Part shown: piece after piece, positions 18,868 to 27,497 of the stretch
Position numbering within the stretch: position 1 is the stretch's first letter
How the letters are laid out: every line of letters begins with the position of its first letter
Assembly: GCA_030041005.1 (NCBI GenBank)
Contig: JASHOR010000041.1
Span: 1 to 64,000, forward strand
Reading direction: 5' to 3'
DNA: 64,000 bases
DNA from: Xanthobacteraceae bacterium
GTDB taxonomy: Bacteria > Pseudomonadota > Alphaproteobacteria > Rhizobiales > Xanthobacteraceae
The notes under the pieces: model-generated
What the model was told of the DNA's origin: nothing
Seen by the model: the letters and a program-made list of their open reading frames with translations, nothing else
The model's database searches: none
Program-made: the position numbers and the translations under genes

Positions 18868-19929
18868 ATGGCGCTCCACCACGCCGACCTTCCGGGCGAA
18901 ATCCTCGCCATCGTGCGCGACGGCGCGGTGATCCCCGCGCATCTCCTGGCGCTCGATTCCGGGCGGCGGCTCGACCGGCGCCGGCAACGCGCGCTGACCC
19001 GCTATTACATCGATTGCGGCGTCGGTGGGCTTGCCGTGGGCGTGCACGCGACGCAATTCGCCATCCGCGATGTCGGCTTGTTCGAAGCCGTTCTGGCGGC
19101 GGCGATCGAGGACACCAACGCATGGAGCAAACGACCGCTGGTCATGATTGCCGGGATTTGCGGGCGCACCGCGCAGGCAATCGATGAGGCGCGCGCTGCC
19201 GTGCGGCTCGGTTACCACGCCGGTCTCGTCAGCCTTGCATCCTTCAAGGCAGACGATGCCGCAACGATGCTCGCCCATTGCTGCCGCCTTTCCGAGGAAA
19301 TCCCGCTGGTCGGCTTCTATCTGCAGCCTGCCGTCGGCGGCGTGCCGCTCGATGCGGCATTCTGGAAAGAATTTGCCGCGCTCGACAACGTCATTGCCAT
19401 CAAGGTGGCGCCGTTCAGCCGTTATCGCACGCTCGATGTCGTGCGCGGCGTCGTCGCGGCGCGCGCCGAACGCAAGGTGACGCTCTATACCGGCAATGAC
19501 GATCACATCCTGCTCGATCTCATCACGCCGTTCACGGTTTCGCGCGATGGTACGGCGGTGACCGTGCGCTTTCGCGGCGGCCTGCTCGGCCACTGGTCGG
19601 TCTGGACGTCGAGCGCGGTGCGGCTGCTCGATGCGCTCCACGCGGCCGTTGCGGCGGGACCGGTTGCGCCCGAATTGCTGGCGCTCGCCTCGCGCATCAC
19701 CGACTGCAATTCCGCCTTCTTCGACGCCGCCCACGAGTTCCGCGGCTGCATCGCCGGCTGCCATGAGGTGCTGCGCCGGCAGGGATTGTTCGCCGGAACG
19801 TGGTGCCTCGATCCGGATGAGGGCTTGAGCGCCGGACAAGCCGAGGCCATCGAGCGCGTGTGCCGCGAGCATGCCGACCTCTCGGATGACGCCTTCGTCG
19901 CCGCCAATCTGGAGCGCTGGCTGTCGTGA
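18868..19929 (+). CDS. dihydrodipicolinate synthase/N-acetylneuraminate lyase (DapA) family protein
   Basis: Class I aldolase-type TIM barrel of 353 residues, longer than DapA (about 290) because of a C-terminal extension. The Schiff-base Lys is K179 in NVIAIKVAP, and the Tyr in LVGFYLQPAVGG matches the proton-relay region. A GGGAGG-like ribosome site precedes the ATG. Genes for lysine synthesis are absent nearby, so a catabolic lyase or dehydratase acting on a keto acid is more likely. It shares a probable transcript with the epimerase and GNAT genes. Confidence 0.82.
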   Translation: MALHHADLPGEILAIVRDGAVIPAHLLALDSGRRLDRRRQRALTRYYIDCGVGGLAVGVHATQFAIRDVGLFEAVLAAAIEDTNAWSKRPLVMIAGICGRTAQAIDEARAAVRLGYHAGLVSLASFKADDAATMLAHCCRLSEEIPLVGFYLQPAVGGVPLDAAFWKEFAALDNVIAIKVAPFSRYRTLDVVRGVVAARAERKVTLYTGNDDHILLDLITPFTVSRDGTAVTVRFRGGLLGHWSVWTSSAVRLLDALHAAVAAGPVAPELLALASRITDCNSAFFDAAHEFRGCIAGCHEVLRRQGLFAGTWCLDPDEGLSAGQAEAIERVCREHADLSDDAFVAANLERWLS

Positions 19930-19986
19930 CGCGCGGCAAAGGCCGGAAAAGTGGATGCCCGCCTTTCGGCGGCCGTCATCGCGCCG

Positions 19987-20040
19987 GCCGAGGCATCGAG
20001 CGGCAGGTTCGCCGTTGCGGCGGGGATGTCGTAGGCGGCA
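19987..20040 (+). repeat. 54-bp copy of part of the PEBP gene
   Basis: Bases 19987-20040 match 22228-22281, inside the YbhB-like gene, at about 51 of 54 positions counted by eye and in the same orientation. The two form direct repeats about 2.2 kb apart enclosing the P450 gene. The copy abuts a GNAT-gene fragment through a shared GGCGGCA. Confidence 0.8.
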
Positions 20041-20108
20041 GGCGATCTCGCCGCGGCGGCGGCGATCGACGCAGCGGCGTTCGGCGCCGCGCGTGCCTTT
20101 CTACTGGA
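20034..20108 (+). pseudogene. remnant of a second GNAT gene (middle part)
   Basis: Bases 20034-20108 match 18445-18519 in the intact GNAT gene at about 68 of 75 positions by eye. They still encode [20 protein letters not shown]. The match ends abruptly at 20108, where base composition drops and the P450 region begins. Confidence 0.8.
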
Positions 20109-20130
20109 TTTGATGTTTTTGCGCTACGCG

Positions 20131-21747
20131 CTATGCCGATCTGGCAAATCCGAGGTCGTCTTCAATCACGGCATTCGGGCCAATCGGTACCCGTCCCGGA
20201 TTCGGCTGATTGAGCTTGCGAAACACGATTTTGTCCCGCCAGACTTTGCGCAGGAAATCCTCGAAGACATTGATCGTCAACTGCTCACCCGGACATCGTC
20301 GGTATCCAAAGCCAAAGGGAGCGAAACCGGCATAGTCGCAAACCGGAAGGCTCTTTCCGTCCACAACACCGAAGACCGTCCCGAAGCCGCTATTTGTGAT
20401 GTTGGCCTTCCTCCCATCTTCGACCTCGAAATTCGTGATTTCAAATGGGCATCGCGCAAGGCCAATCTGCTGACACTTTTCTTCGTTGATCTGGGCGCTG
20501 GTAGGAACGCTGAGATACCTTGTCGGATCAAAAGCGTTGGGCTCCTTCCAATGGACCGGATCCAGGCTGGTGCTTGTGTGCGGGGTGCTGATGTAACTAT
20601 GGCGTTCCATTGGAAAGCCGAAACTCTCCTGCGGGGATGAGCCATAGGCGCTCCTCCTGGCATCCTTAATGGTCGAGATGCTTCCGCCGTTCGGCGAAAT
20701 AACGCGAAACGATTCCATGACGAACAATTCGAGTGGAGAAAAGGGGGCGCCATTGGCATTGTCAAAATCGCCGGCCATCGTCTTCTGAAATGAGGCGCGC
20801 ACGGCCGGATCGCCGTCGTCTTCCGACAAGCGTGACATAATTCCGAAAATCGAGTTGCCCCATTGGCTGAGCGCTACGAAATTGTGAAAGCACTCAAACA
20901 CGACATCCTTCTTTGCAAAAAATCTGCCGTCTCCGGCGTTCTTCAACCAATACCACGCTATCGTCGCCTCGGGATTCTTGGTGTTGCCAGTCTCAATGTC
21001 TGCGAGGCGGTCATCGATCCACGATTTCAGAAAGTCCAGGCGCTCACGAACAACCATGTAATTGTCATACGTGATAGGCAGCAGCGGATTCCTGTAGGCA
21101 AGAACTGTGTTGAACGCCTCGCCAATCTGGCGGACCTCGAAGGGAACCGCCTCGCCGGTCACCCCAAGATGAAGATCCCAATAGAGGTCGAAATAATAAT
21201 CGAGATAATGTCGCATGAACGGCTTATTGGCAAACTCCTGAGCCATCAGCCTATCGAAGAAGGCGACGACCTTCGGGCGGTACAGTGATTTGTAAATATC
21301 CGGCGTCACCGCGGAGAAGTAGATTCTCTTGCGACGATTATGAGGACCTCGTTTCTCGAGACCTTGTAAAAAGACCGTCACCCCTTCTTCCGGCGAAGGT
21401 CGCCAGTCGCGGGTAATGAGACCCCAAAGGTCGTAAGGCAACGCGTTTTCTTTGGTAAAGTTGACGTCGATCATGGGGAGCGTTGGACGCTCGCCTTCGT
21501 AAAAACTCGTCAGGAAAAAGGGTATTACAGCTTTCTCGACGTATTCCCGATCGAAATTGGCCGGAATGGTTTCACGAAAACGCTGAACCGCCGCCAGGAT
21601 TTTCTCAGGAAGCTGCGCCTGTGTCGTATCGGCAGACGCCTGCACCACATCCACTATCATTGCAGATGATGCGCCGCCGCCCAACACGCCAATGGCAGCC
21701 GCACCTCCCTTGAGAAGGGTCCGGCGCTCTACGGCGTTCCGCTGCAT
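20131..21747 (-). CDS. cytochrome P450-like haem protein with Tat-type signal
   Basis: Protein of 538 residues. The N terminus has ERRTLLKGG followed by a Gly/Ala-rich hydrophobic stretch, so Tat-dependent export is predicted. P450 hallmarks are ESFR (ExxR, E345-R348), DPVHWKEPNAFDPTRYL, and the haem loop FGFGYRRCPG with ligand C485. The region expected to be helix I (HNFVALSQWGNS) lacks the usual A/G-G-x-x-T oxygen-activation motif, as in peroxide-using P450s. GGAGGAG precedes the ATG at 21747. The gene has clearly lower GC than its neighbours and lies between fragments of a duplicated GNAT gene, suggesting horizontal acquisition. No ferredoxin gene is adjacent. Confidence 0.75.
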   Translation of the reverse strand: MQRNAVERRTLLKGGAAAIGVLGGGASSAMIVDVVQASADTTQAQLPEKILAAVQRFRETIPANFDREYVEKAVIPFFLTSFYEGERPTLPMIDVNFTKENALPYDLWGLITRDWRPSPEEGVTVFLQGLEKRGPHNRRKRIYFSAVTPDIYKSLYRPKVVAFFDRLMAQEFANKPFMRHYLDYYFDLYWDLHLGVTGEAVPFEVRQIGEAFNTVLAYRNPLLPITYDNYMVVRERLDFLKSWIDDRLADIETGNTKNPEATIAWYWLKNAGDGRFFAKKDVVFECFHNFVALSQWGNSIFGIMSRLSEDDGDPAVRASFQKTMAGDFDNANGAPFSPLELFVMESFRVISPNGGSISTIKDARRSAYGSSPQESFGFPMERHSYISTPHTSTSLDPVHWKEPNAFDPTRYLSVPTSAQINEEKCQQIGLARCPFEITNFEVEDGRKANITNSGFGTVFGVVDGKSLPVCDYAGFAPFGFGYRRCPGEQLTINVFEDFLRKVWRDKIVFRKLNQPNPGRVPIGPNAVIEDDLGFARSA

Positions 21748-21921
21748 CTTCTCCTCCGGTCCAAAATGCGCCGCGCAATGAAGAAAACGCGAGAGATCAG
21801 GAGTTCGCCCTTGCCGTGTGCGAAACGCATTTCCGCCCGAACAGTTCCCCAGCGTTTCTGACGAATATCGAACGCATTGTTCACGCCGGCGTGATGCGCG
21901 ACCGCACATCTATTCGCGTCC

Positions 21922-21969
21922 CGTTCGGCGATGTCGGGCATACCTTCGTCGTTGCCGGGCCCGAGTTCG
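21922..21969 (+). pseudogene. remnant of a second GNAT gene (3' end)
   Basis: Bases 21922-21969 match 18798-18845, the end of the intact GNAT gene, at about 41 of 48 positions by eye. They encode FGDVGHTFVVAGPEF in the same direction. Together with 20034-20108 this shows a GNAT copy whose middle was replaced by the P450 segment. Confidence 0.75.
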
Positions 21970-21998
21970 CCGAAGCGCAGATCGCCGGACGCGATCCG

Positions 21999-22454
21999 TC
22001 AGCGCCGGTAAATGCCGACCAGCGCGGCTTCGGCGACAAGATGCCTGCGCGCCTCGTTCTCGACGCTGCGGCACGGCGCACCCGCCGGCACCGGCAGCTT
22101 GCCGAGCGAAAGCGCCAGCAGACGAAAGTGATAGTGATGCGGCGGGCCCGGCGGCGGACACGGCCCGCCGTATCCCGGCTTGCCGAAGTCGTTGATCGCC
22201 TGTTTGAAGCCGAGCGATGCGGCGTCGGCGGAGGCATCGAGCGGCAGGTTCGCCATTGCGGCGGGGATGTCGTAGGCGGCCCAGTGATGCCAGGTACCGC
22301 CGGGCGCGTCGGGATCGTCGCAGACGAGCGCGAAGCTTCGTGTTCCCGGCGGCACATCGCTCCACTCAAGCGGCGGCGAGATGTCCTCGCCCTGGCAGGT
22401 GAAACGAGCGGGAATGGCCGCTCCGTCGGCGAATGCACCCGATCGCAAACGCAT
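21999..22454 (-). CDS. YbhB/YbcL family Raf kinase inhibitor-like (PEBP) protein
   Basis: Protein of 151 residues. PEBP ligand-pocket motifs are visible: FTCQGEDISPPLEWSDVPPG, DDPDAPGGTWHHWAAYDIP and GPCPPPGPPHHYHFRLLAL. The ATG at 22454 (MRLRSG) fits the family start better than the longer upstream frame. Bacterial members are cytosolic or periplasmic proteins of poorly known role; no signal peptide is seen here. Part of the gene is copied at 19987-20040. Confidence 0.86.
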   Translation of the reverse strand: MRLRSGAFADGAAIPARFTCQGEDISPPLEWSDVPPGTRSFALVCDDPDAPGGTWHHWAAYDIPAAMANLPLDASADAASLGFKQAINDFGKPGYGGPCPPPGPPHHYHFRLLALSLGKLPVPAGAPCRSVENEARRHLVAEAALVGIYRR

Positions 22455-22677
22455 AATGTCGGCCGCCTCGCTGTTCCTTTGGAGAATGTGGCCGAATGTC
22501 GGCCTTGCGGCGTTTCCGCGCAAGCACGAATTAATCGGCGCGAATTTGATCCGCGAGCTTATTTATTTCTCGTTTATGTCCGGCGCTTCAATTTCCCGTG
22601 TGGTGGCGCGTCGCGCTTTCTTTCTTTGCTATATGCGCATCAAGGCGACGAAGCGATGAACAATATCAAGGAATGCG

Positions 22678-23118
22678 ATGAACTCTGCGACCACGCCGCT
22701 ACCGGCCATCGGCCGCGTTCTTTTGGCCCTCGTATTCGTGCTTTCTGGAATTGCCAAGCTCGGTGCGATTGCTTCCACGTCCGCCCACATGGCGGCCTTT
22801 GGAATTCCCTATCCTCGTATCCTGGTGTGGGGAGCCGTTGCGCTCGAGCTTGGTGGCGGCATTCTGCTGATTGCGGGATTCCTGACACGCCTCATGGGAA
22901 CGCTGTTCTTCTTTTATCTGTTGGCGCTTGCCCTGATTTTTCACGCCTATTGGACCGTGACCGGCGCGGCGGCCCATGCTCAGCACGTGGCTTTCTTCGA
23001 GCATCTGGCAATGATGGGGGGGATGCTCTACGTGGCGGCGTTCGGCGCCGGCGCCTACAGCATCGATTCGCTGATCTGGCCCGGGCAACCGCTGGCGCAT
23101 CCGCAGCCGGCGGAATAG
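22678..23118 (+). CDS. DoxX family membrane protein
   Basis: Membrane protein of 146 residues with four hydrophobic segments. The DoxX pattern is GRVLLALVFVLSGIAKLG at the N terminus and AVALELGGGILLIAGF in the middle. AAGGA lies just upstream of the ATG. DoxX proteins are linked to respiratory-chain or redox stress functions, but no partner gene is adjacent here. It converges on the gene at 23123, with a four-base gap and no visible terminator. Confidence 0.86.
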   Translation: MNSATTPLPAIGRVLLALVFVLSGIAKLGAIASTSAHMAAFGIPYPRILVWGAVALELGGGILLIAGFLTRLMGTLFFFYLLALALIFHAYWTVTGAAAHAQHVAFFEHLAMMGGMLYVAAFGAGAYSIDSLIWPGQPLAHPQPAE

Positions 23119-23122
23119 CGCG

Positions 23123-23713
23123 TCATCCCTGCAGCTTCCGGCGGCCGAGATATTTGCCGAGATTGGCGAGGTTGGCGCGGATCGCCGCCTCGTCAACGAC
23201 ATTCGGATCGAAATCCGGATCGTCCCATTCGCGCATGCCCTCGTGGTTGAGATGCAGCGGATCGGCAATGGCGCGCAAATACGTCTCGTAACCCATCGCC
23301 CCGCCGATGTCGGCCGGCGGGCAGCGGCCGTGCGCGCTGACGAGGCGCGGATAACGAACATCGCGCTCGGCCGGCGCGATGGCTTCCAGCTCGACCGTAT
23401 GGCTCCAGTCTTCGCCATACACGTAATCGTAGTGAAATGCCTTTTCGCCGCGCGCCACAAGCTCGGCAAGCGTGGCGCTTTCGGCCGGCAGCGGCGACGA
23501 TTCGGGATCGTCCCTGTCCACCAGCCCCCATCTTTGTCCGCCTGCGCCGTCGACACGGAACTCGAACGGATGGCAATTCTGCCAGCCGATCGCGATCTGC
23601 AGCACGAAATGAAGATCGTCGAGGCGGATATCGAGCGGCACTTCGACGCGGCGCACGACCGCGGGCGCCACTTCGTCGATTTCGATGCGCAGCCGTGCGA
23701 TCTTGTCCGTCAT
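23123..23713 (-). CDS. plasmid pRiA4b ORF-3-like protein
   Basis: Protein of 196 residues matching the PRiA4_ORF3 family. Visible family features are LRIEIDEVAPAVVRRVEVP at the N terminus, LHFVLQIAIGWQNCHPFEF, and the FHYDYVYGEDWSHTVELE segment, then the Cys region RCPPADIGGAMGYE. The family is often found on mobile elements, but no transposase is present here. Function unknown. Confidence 0.85.
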   Translation of the reverse strand: MTDKIARLRIEIDEVAPAVVRRVEVPLDIRLDDLHFVLQIAIGWQNCHPFEFRVDGAGGQRWGLVDRDDPESSPLPAESATLAELVARGEKAFHYDYVYGEDWSHTVELEAIAPAERDVRYPRLVSAHGRCPPADIGGAMGYETYLRAIADPLHLNHEGMREWDDPDFDPNVVDEAAIRANLANLGKYLGRRKLQG

Positions 23714-23731
23714 CCGGCCATCGCCCGGTCG

Positions 23732-25030
23732 CTATTCCGCCGCCTCGCGGAAACTCACCGTGTCCTCGCCCGGATGCAGATCGACGATCTTGCCATCCTT
23801 GATGACCCAGGTCAGGTGCTTGCCGCCCTGCAGTACGGTGATGTCGGCGAGCGGATCGCGGTTGAGCACGATGATATCGGCAAACCTGCCCGGCTCGAGT
23901 TCGCCGACCTGGCCCTCGAGACCCACGGCGTAGGCATTGTCGCGCGTCGCCGCCGAGATCGCTTCGAGCGGCGAGTAGCCGCCGTATTTGACGAAGATTT
24001 CCAGCTCCTTGGCGTGCAATTCGCCGTAACGCATGAAGGTGTTGTTGCCGGTATCGGTGCCGACCAGAAGCTTGATGCCGAGTTTGCGCGCCTTGTGCAT
24101 CAATTCGCACAAGAGGTCGAAATGCCGCTTCATGCGGTTGATATCGAGCTGGACCTGCTCGGCGCCGACCTTTGTGCCGAGTTCGACGACCATGGCCAGG
24201 AAGGTCGCGGTCGGAATGATCGGCATGCCGCCCTTGGCGACGGCGTCGAGATCGCGGTCGGTGGCAAGATCGGCATGGATGATCCAATCGACGCCGGCTT
24301 CGGCCGCCGCGCGCGTCGAGCCGGCGCCGCGCGAGTGAATGCCGACCCGCAATCTGCGCCGGTGCGCTTCGCCGACCACCGCGGCGATCTCTTCCTTGGC
24401 CAGCATCTGCGATTCGCCGGAACGGCTGTCGGCCATCTTGATGAAATTGACGCCGTGCTTGCCCTGGCGGCGCACCTCGGTGACCATCTCGTCGGCGGTG
24501 TTGCACAATTTGCCGATGGAATGATCGGGCGTGCCTTCCCACGACGGCTCGTCATCCTCGATGCAGCCGTAGGTGACGATCATGCGGCCGGCGACATACA
24601 TGCGCGGGCCTTCCATCAGGCCGAGTCGTATGGCGTCGCGCACCCCGACATCCGTGAACCAGGTGCCGCCCGGCACCGAGATGCTGGTGACGCCGGAGCG
24701 CAGCACCCTTTGCACGCTGCGCGCGGCTTTCAGCGTGGAGAATTCCGGCCGCGTCGTGCCGCGGCCTTTGCCCTCGCCTTTGACGATCGGATAGCCGTAG
24801 GAAACGTGGCAGTGCGCGTCGATCAGGCCCGGCATGATCCATTGCCCGGCGGCGTCGATCACGGTGACGGTGCGGCGGTCGTCAAGCGAGATGTCCGGGG
24901 GCAATGCGCCGACACTCTTGATGCGATTGCCCTCGACGACGATGGCTTCGTTGCGCCGGGCCGGCTTGCCCGAGCCGTCGATCATTGTGCCGTTGCGGAT
25001 GACGGTCGTCTTCGATCCATTGCCGCTCAT
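23732..25030 (-). CDS. amidohydrolase family protein
   Basis: Metal-dependent hydrolase of 432 residues. The metal-binding HxH is in GLIDAHCHVSYGYP near residue 75. The probable metal Lys is in VNFIKMADSRS, the next His ligands in RVGIHSRGAG and IIHADLA, and the Asp in LLVGTDTGNN. GGAG lies just upstream of the ATG. The pattern resembles imidazolonepropionase/prolidase-type amidohydrolases. No signal peptide is seen. The substrate cannot be inferred; nearby genes are unrelated small proteins. Confidence 0.85.
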   Translation of the reverse strand: MSGNGSKTTVIRNGTMIDGSGKPARRNEAIVVEGNRIKSVGALPPDISLDDRRTVTVIDAAGQWIMPGLIDAHCHVSYGYPIVKGEGKGRGTTRPEFSTLKAARSVQRVLRSGVTSISVPGGTWFTDVGVRDAIRLGLMEGPRMYVAGRMIVTYGCIEDDEPSWEGTPDHSIGKLCNTADEMVTEVRRQGKHGVNFIKMADSRSGESQMLAKEEIAAVVGEAHRRRLRVGIHSRGAGSTRAAAEAGVDWIIHADLATDRDLDAVAKGGMPIIPTATFLAMVVELGTKVGAEQVQLDINRMKRHFDLLCELMHKARKLGIKLLVGTDTGNNTFMRYGELHAKELEIFVKYGGYSPLEAISAATRDNAYAVGLEGQVGELEPGRFADIIVLNRDPLADITVLQGGKHLTWVIKDGKIVDLHPGEDTVSFREAAE

Positions 25031-25200
25031 CGGGATCTCCTCGATCGGGCCTTGCCGACTGCCCGCAGCCGTTGGGCCGCGCGCGCATGTGACGGCGCGG
25101 ATGATTTACGCCCGGTAGGGAGGTGTCAAGGCAATGTCCCGCCCGCGTTCGGCCGGCATCGCCGCCAGCCGCTGCGCGACTGGCAAATGCACGCCGCCGT

Positions 25201-25470
25201 TCAGCCGAAATAGGCGAGATAAATTCCGAGAAACACAATGATGATCGCAGCGATGCCGATACCGAGCGCGTAGCGGACGTGGTGACCGGTCCCGCCCTGC
25301 CGTGCCTTTTGCGCCGGCAGGACCGGGCTGTGCACCGTTTGCCGTTCCGACCACTCCTGGTGCTCTTGGCTTTCGTGCTCGTGCCGGTCGCGCTCTTGGC
25401 TATCGCGCTGTTGGCCTTCGCGTTCCTCGACTTCGTTCTCTTGGACTTCGCTCTGGTGAGGCGAATTCAT
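25201..25470 (-). CDS. small hypothetical protein with C-terminal membrane helix
   Basis: An 89-residue protein. The first two thirds are very polar and low in complexity, rich in Glu, Gln, Arg and His (for example QENEVEEREGQQRDSQERDR). The C terminus is one predicted membrane helix (YALGIGIAAIIIVFLGIYLA). GGAG upstream supports the ATG at 25470. Possibly a tail-anchored protein; no known family recognised. It lies near a CsbD-like stress gene on the same strand. Confidence 0.55.
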   Translation of the reverse strand: MNSPHQSEVQENEVEEREGQQRDSQERDRHEHESQEHQEWSERQTVHSPVLPAQKARQGGTGHHVRYALGIGIAAIIIVFLGIYLAYFG

Positions 25471-25644
25471 GCCAAACTCCAAAAGCTCCTTTTCTGCGGC
25501 GCGGCCGGCGTTTGAATCTGTTTCGCCGAACGCACGCGCTGTTGCTGCAGCCGGCCAACGCCAGAACGGCCGTGGCCGGTTCAAATCCTGTTGAATCAAT
25601 GGCTCGCGGACCGCGTCGCCGCGACATGCGGCCGGCGTCGTCGG

Positions 25645-25845
25645 CTAGGGTTGCTGATTGAGCCAATCGTCAAGGTCTTTGCGCGCCATATCCTTGGCGA
25701 GACCATAACGCTGCTGGATCTTGCCCTCGAGCTGTTCGCGCTTGCCGGCAATCTGATTGAGGTCGTCGTCGGTGAGCTGTCCCCACTTCTCCTTGATTTT
25801 GCCCTTGGCCTGCTTCCAATTTCCTTCGATCCGGTTCCAGTCCAT
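25645..25845 (-). CDS. CsbD family stress protein
   Basis: Protein of 66 residues starting MDWNRIEGNWKQAKGKIKEK, the typical CsbD opening, followed by WGQLTDDDLNQIAGKREQLE and GKIQQRYGLAKDMA. The start at 25845 is the family start; a longer frame exists upstream. CsbD proteins are small, charged and induced by general stress in many bacteria, with no known biochemical activity. Confidence 0.9.
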   Translation of the reverse strand: MDWNRIEGNWKQAKGKIKEKWGQLTDDDLNQIAGKREQLEGKIQQRYGLAKDMARKDLDDWLNQQP

Positions 25846-26020
25846 GGATTGCTCCCGATATGGATTGCTCCTGATGCTGTCCTTCTCCCGACAACATGCC
25901 ATGCGGGGAGCAGTTCCAGGCGTTCCATCGAACGACGGCGAGCGCCGCCATAACGGGTTGATGGAACCGCACGCGCGACGGCAGCCCGCGCCATCGTTGC
26001 CGCGAACGGCGCAATCCCGC

Positions 26021-26740
26021 CTATACGCCGAGATAGCGGCGTTGAACGTCGGCGGAGTCTTTCAGCTCCACCGAACTTCCGCTCCACACCACACGCCCGC
26101 GTTCGATGATGGTGTGGCGATTGGCGATCCGGGTGAGCGCATCGACGTTCTTGTCGATCACCAGGATGGCCTGGCCCGCGGCGCGCAGGCTTTCCAGGCA
26201 GCGCCAGATTTCGTCGCGAATGAGCGGAGCGAGCCCCTCGGTCGCCTCATCGAGAATAAGCAGGAGCGGGTTGGTCATCAGCGCGCGGCCGATGGCGAGC
26301 ATCTGCTGTTCGCCGCCCGACAGCAGATTGGCCATGCTGCCGGCGCGAGCGGCGAGCCTCGGAAACAGGGCGAAGACCCGCTCCAGCGTCCAAGGGTCCG
26401 TTGCGCGGCGGCGGTTGGCGGCGGTGGCGATCAGGTTCTCGCGCGCCGTCAGGTTGGGAAAGACCTGCCGCCCCTCGGGGACGAGGCCGATGCCGAGCTT
26501 GGCGACACGGTAGGGCGCAAGCTCGCGGATTTCGCGGCCGCCGAAGCGGATGGAGCCGGCGCTCGCCCGCGTCAATCCCATGATCGAGCGCACGGTCGTG
26601 GTCTTGCCCATGCCGTTGCGGCCCATCAGCGACACCACTTCGCCGGAAGCGATTTTCAGCGAAACGCCGAACAGCACGCGGCTCAAGCCGTAGCTGGTCT
26701 CGATATCGGACACTTCGAGCAGATGTGATGGCTCAGCCAT
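26021..26740 (-). CDS. livF: branched-chain/aromatic ABC transporter ATP-binding protein (LivF-like), set 1
   Basis: ATPase of 239 residues. Walker A is GRNGMGKTT, the signature is LSGGEQQMLAIGRAL, and Walker B is LLLILDEATEGL, with Ala where Pro is usual. The start at 26740 overlaps the LivG stop by eight bases. It is the last gene of a five-gene Liv importer (26021-30792). In catabolic clusters such importers commonly bring in aromatic acids or amides rather than leucine. Confidence 0.87.
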   Translation of the reverse strand: MAEPSHLLEVSDIETSYGLSRVLFGVSLKIASGEVVSLMGRNGMGKTTTVRSIMGLTRASAGSIRFGGREIRELAPYRVAKLGIGLVPEGRQVFPNLTARENLIATAANRRRATDPWTLERVFALFPRLAARAGSMANLLSGGEQQMLAIGRALMTNPLLLILDEATEGLAPLIRDEIWRCLESLRAAGQAILVIDKNVDALTRIANRHTIIERGRVVWSGSSVELKDSADVQRRYLGV

Positions 26741-27497
26741 GTCCGCGCGCTTCCTGTTCGCCGAGATAGGCTTCGCGGACCGCAGGGTCGGCGCGGATCG
26801 CCGCCGGTTCGCCCGAGGCGATGACGCGACCATAGACCAGGACGGTGACGCGATCGGCGAGCGCGAACACGGTTTCCATGTCGTGCTCGACGAGCAGGAT
26901 GGTCATGCCGCTCTTGAGCCGGCGCAGCATGTCCTGCATGCGCGCGGATTCTTCCGGCCCGAGCCCGGCCATCGGCTCGTCGAGAAGGAGCAGTCGCGGT
27001 CCGGTGGCGATCGCGATCGCGATCTCCAGTTGGCGCTGTTCGCCGTGGCTCAGCCGGTCAACGCGCGTGTCGGCGCGCGCCTCGAGGCCGACGCCGGCGA
27101 GCGCGGCGCGCGCCGGTTCGCGCAGCGTCCTGTCGCGTCGCGCGTCCTTCCAGAAACGGAACGAATGGCCGGCGTGAGCCTGCACCGCCAGCGCCACGTT
27201 ATCGAGCGCGCTGAATTCGGCGAACAGCGAGGTGATCTGGAACGAGCGGGCGAGCCCGAGCCGGCTCCTGCGGTCGGCGCGAAGCCGGGTCATGTCGTTG
27301 CCGTCGAAGCGGATGGCGCCGGCTTCCGCGGCAATTTCTCCGGCCAGAAGGCCGATGAGCGTCGATTTCCCGGCGCCGTTCGGTCCGATGACGGCGTGAA
27401 ATTCGCCGCGCGGAAGTTCGAGATTGATGTCGTCGGCGGCGGTGACGCCGCCGAAGCGCTTGGTCAGATGTTCGGTCTGCAGCAGCCAGCCGGTCAT
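26733..27497 (-). CDS. livG: ABC transporter ATP-binding protein (LivG-like), set 1
   Basis: ATPase of 254 residues. Walker A is GPNGAGKST, the signature region is RLSHGEQRQLEIAIA, Walker B is LLLLDEPMAGLGPEE, and the H-loop His is in LLVEHDMETVF. The C terminus PAVREAYLGE is typical of LivG. The ATG overlaps the LivM stop as ATGA, so the pair is translationally coupled. Confidence 0.9.
   Translation of the reverse strand: MTGWLLQTEHLTKRFGGVTAADDINLELPRGEFHAVIGPNGAGKSTLIGLLAGEIAAEAGAIRFDGNDMTRLRADRRSRLGLARSFQITSLFAEFSALDNVALAVQAHAGHSFRFWKDARRDRTLREPARAALAGVGLEARADTRVDRLSHGEQRQLEIAIAIATGPRLLLLDEPMAGLGPEESARMQDMLRRLKSGMTILLVEHDMETVFALADRVTVLVYGRVIASGEPAAIRADPAVREAYLGEQEARGHG

Noticed and set aside
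19987-22281. 54-bp direct repeats as attachment sites of an integrative element
   Set aside because: The repeats are explained by copying of the PEBP gene; there is no integrase and no tRNA target, and the GNAT fragments inside show duplication instead.
25575-25600. GGTTCAAATCC, resembling a tRNA T-arm
   Set aside because: The flanking bases do not form the T stem, and no anticodon or acceptor stems can be drawn around it; at most a remnant.
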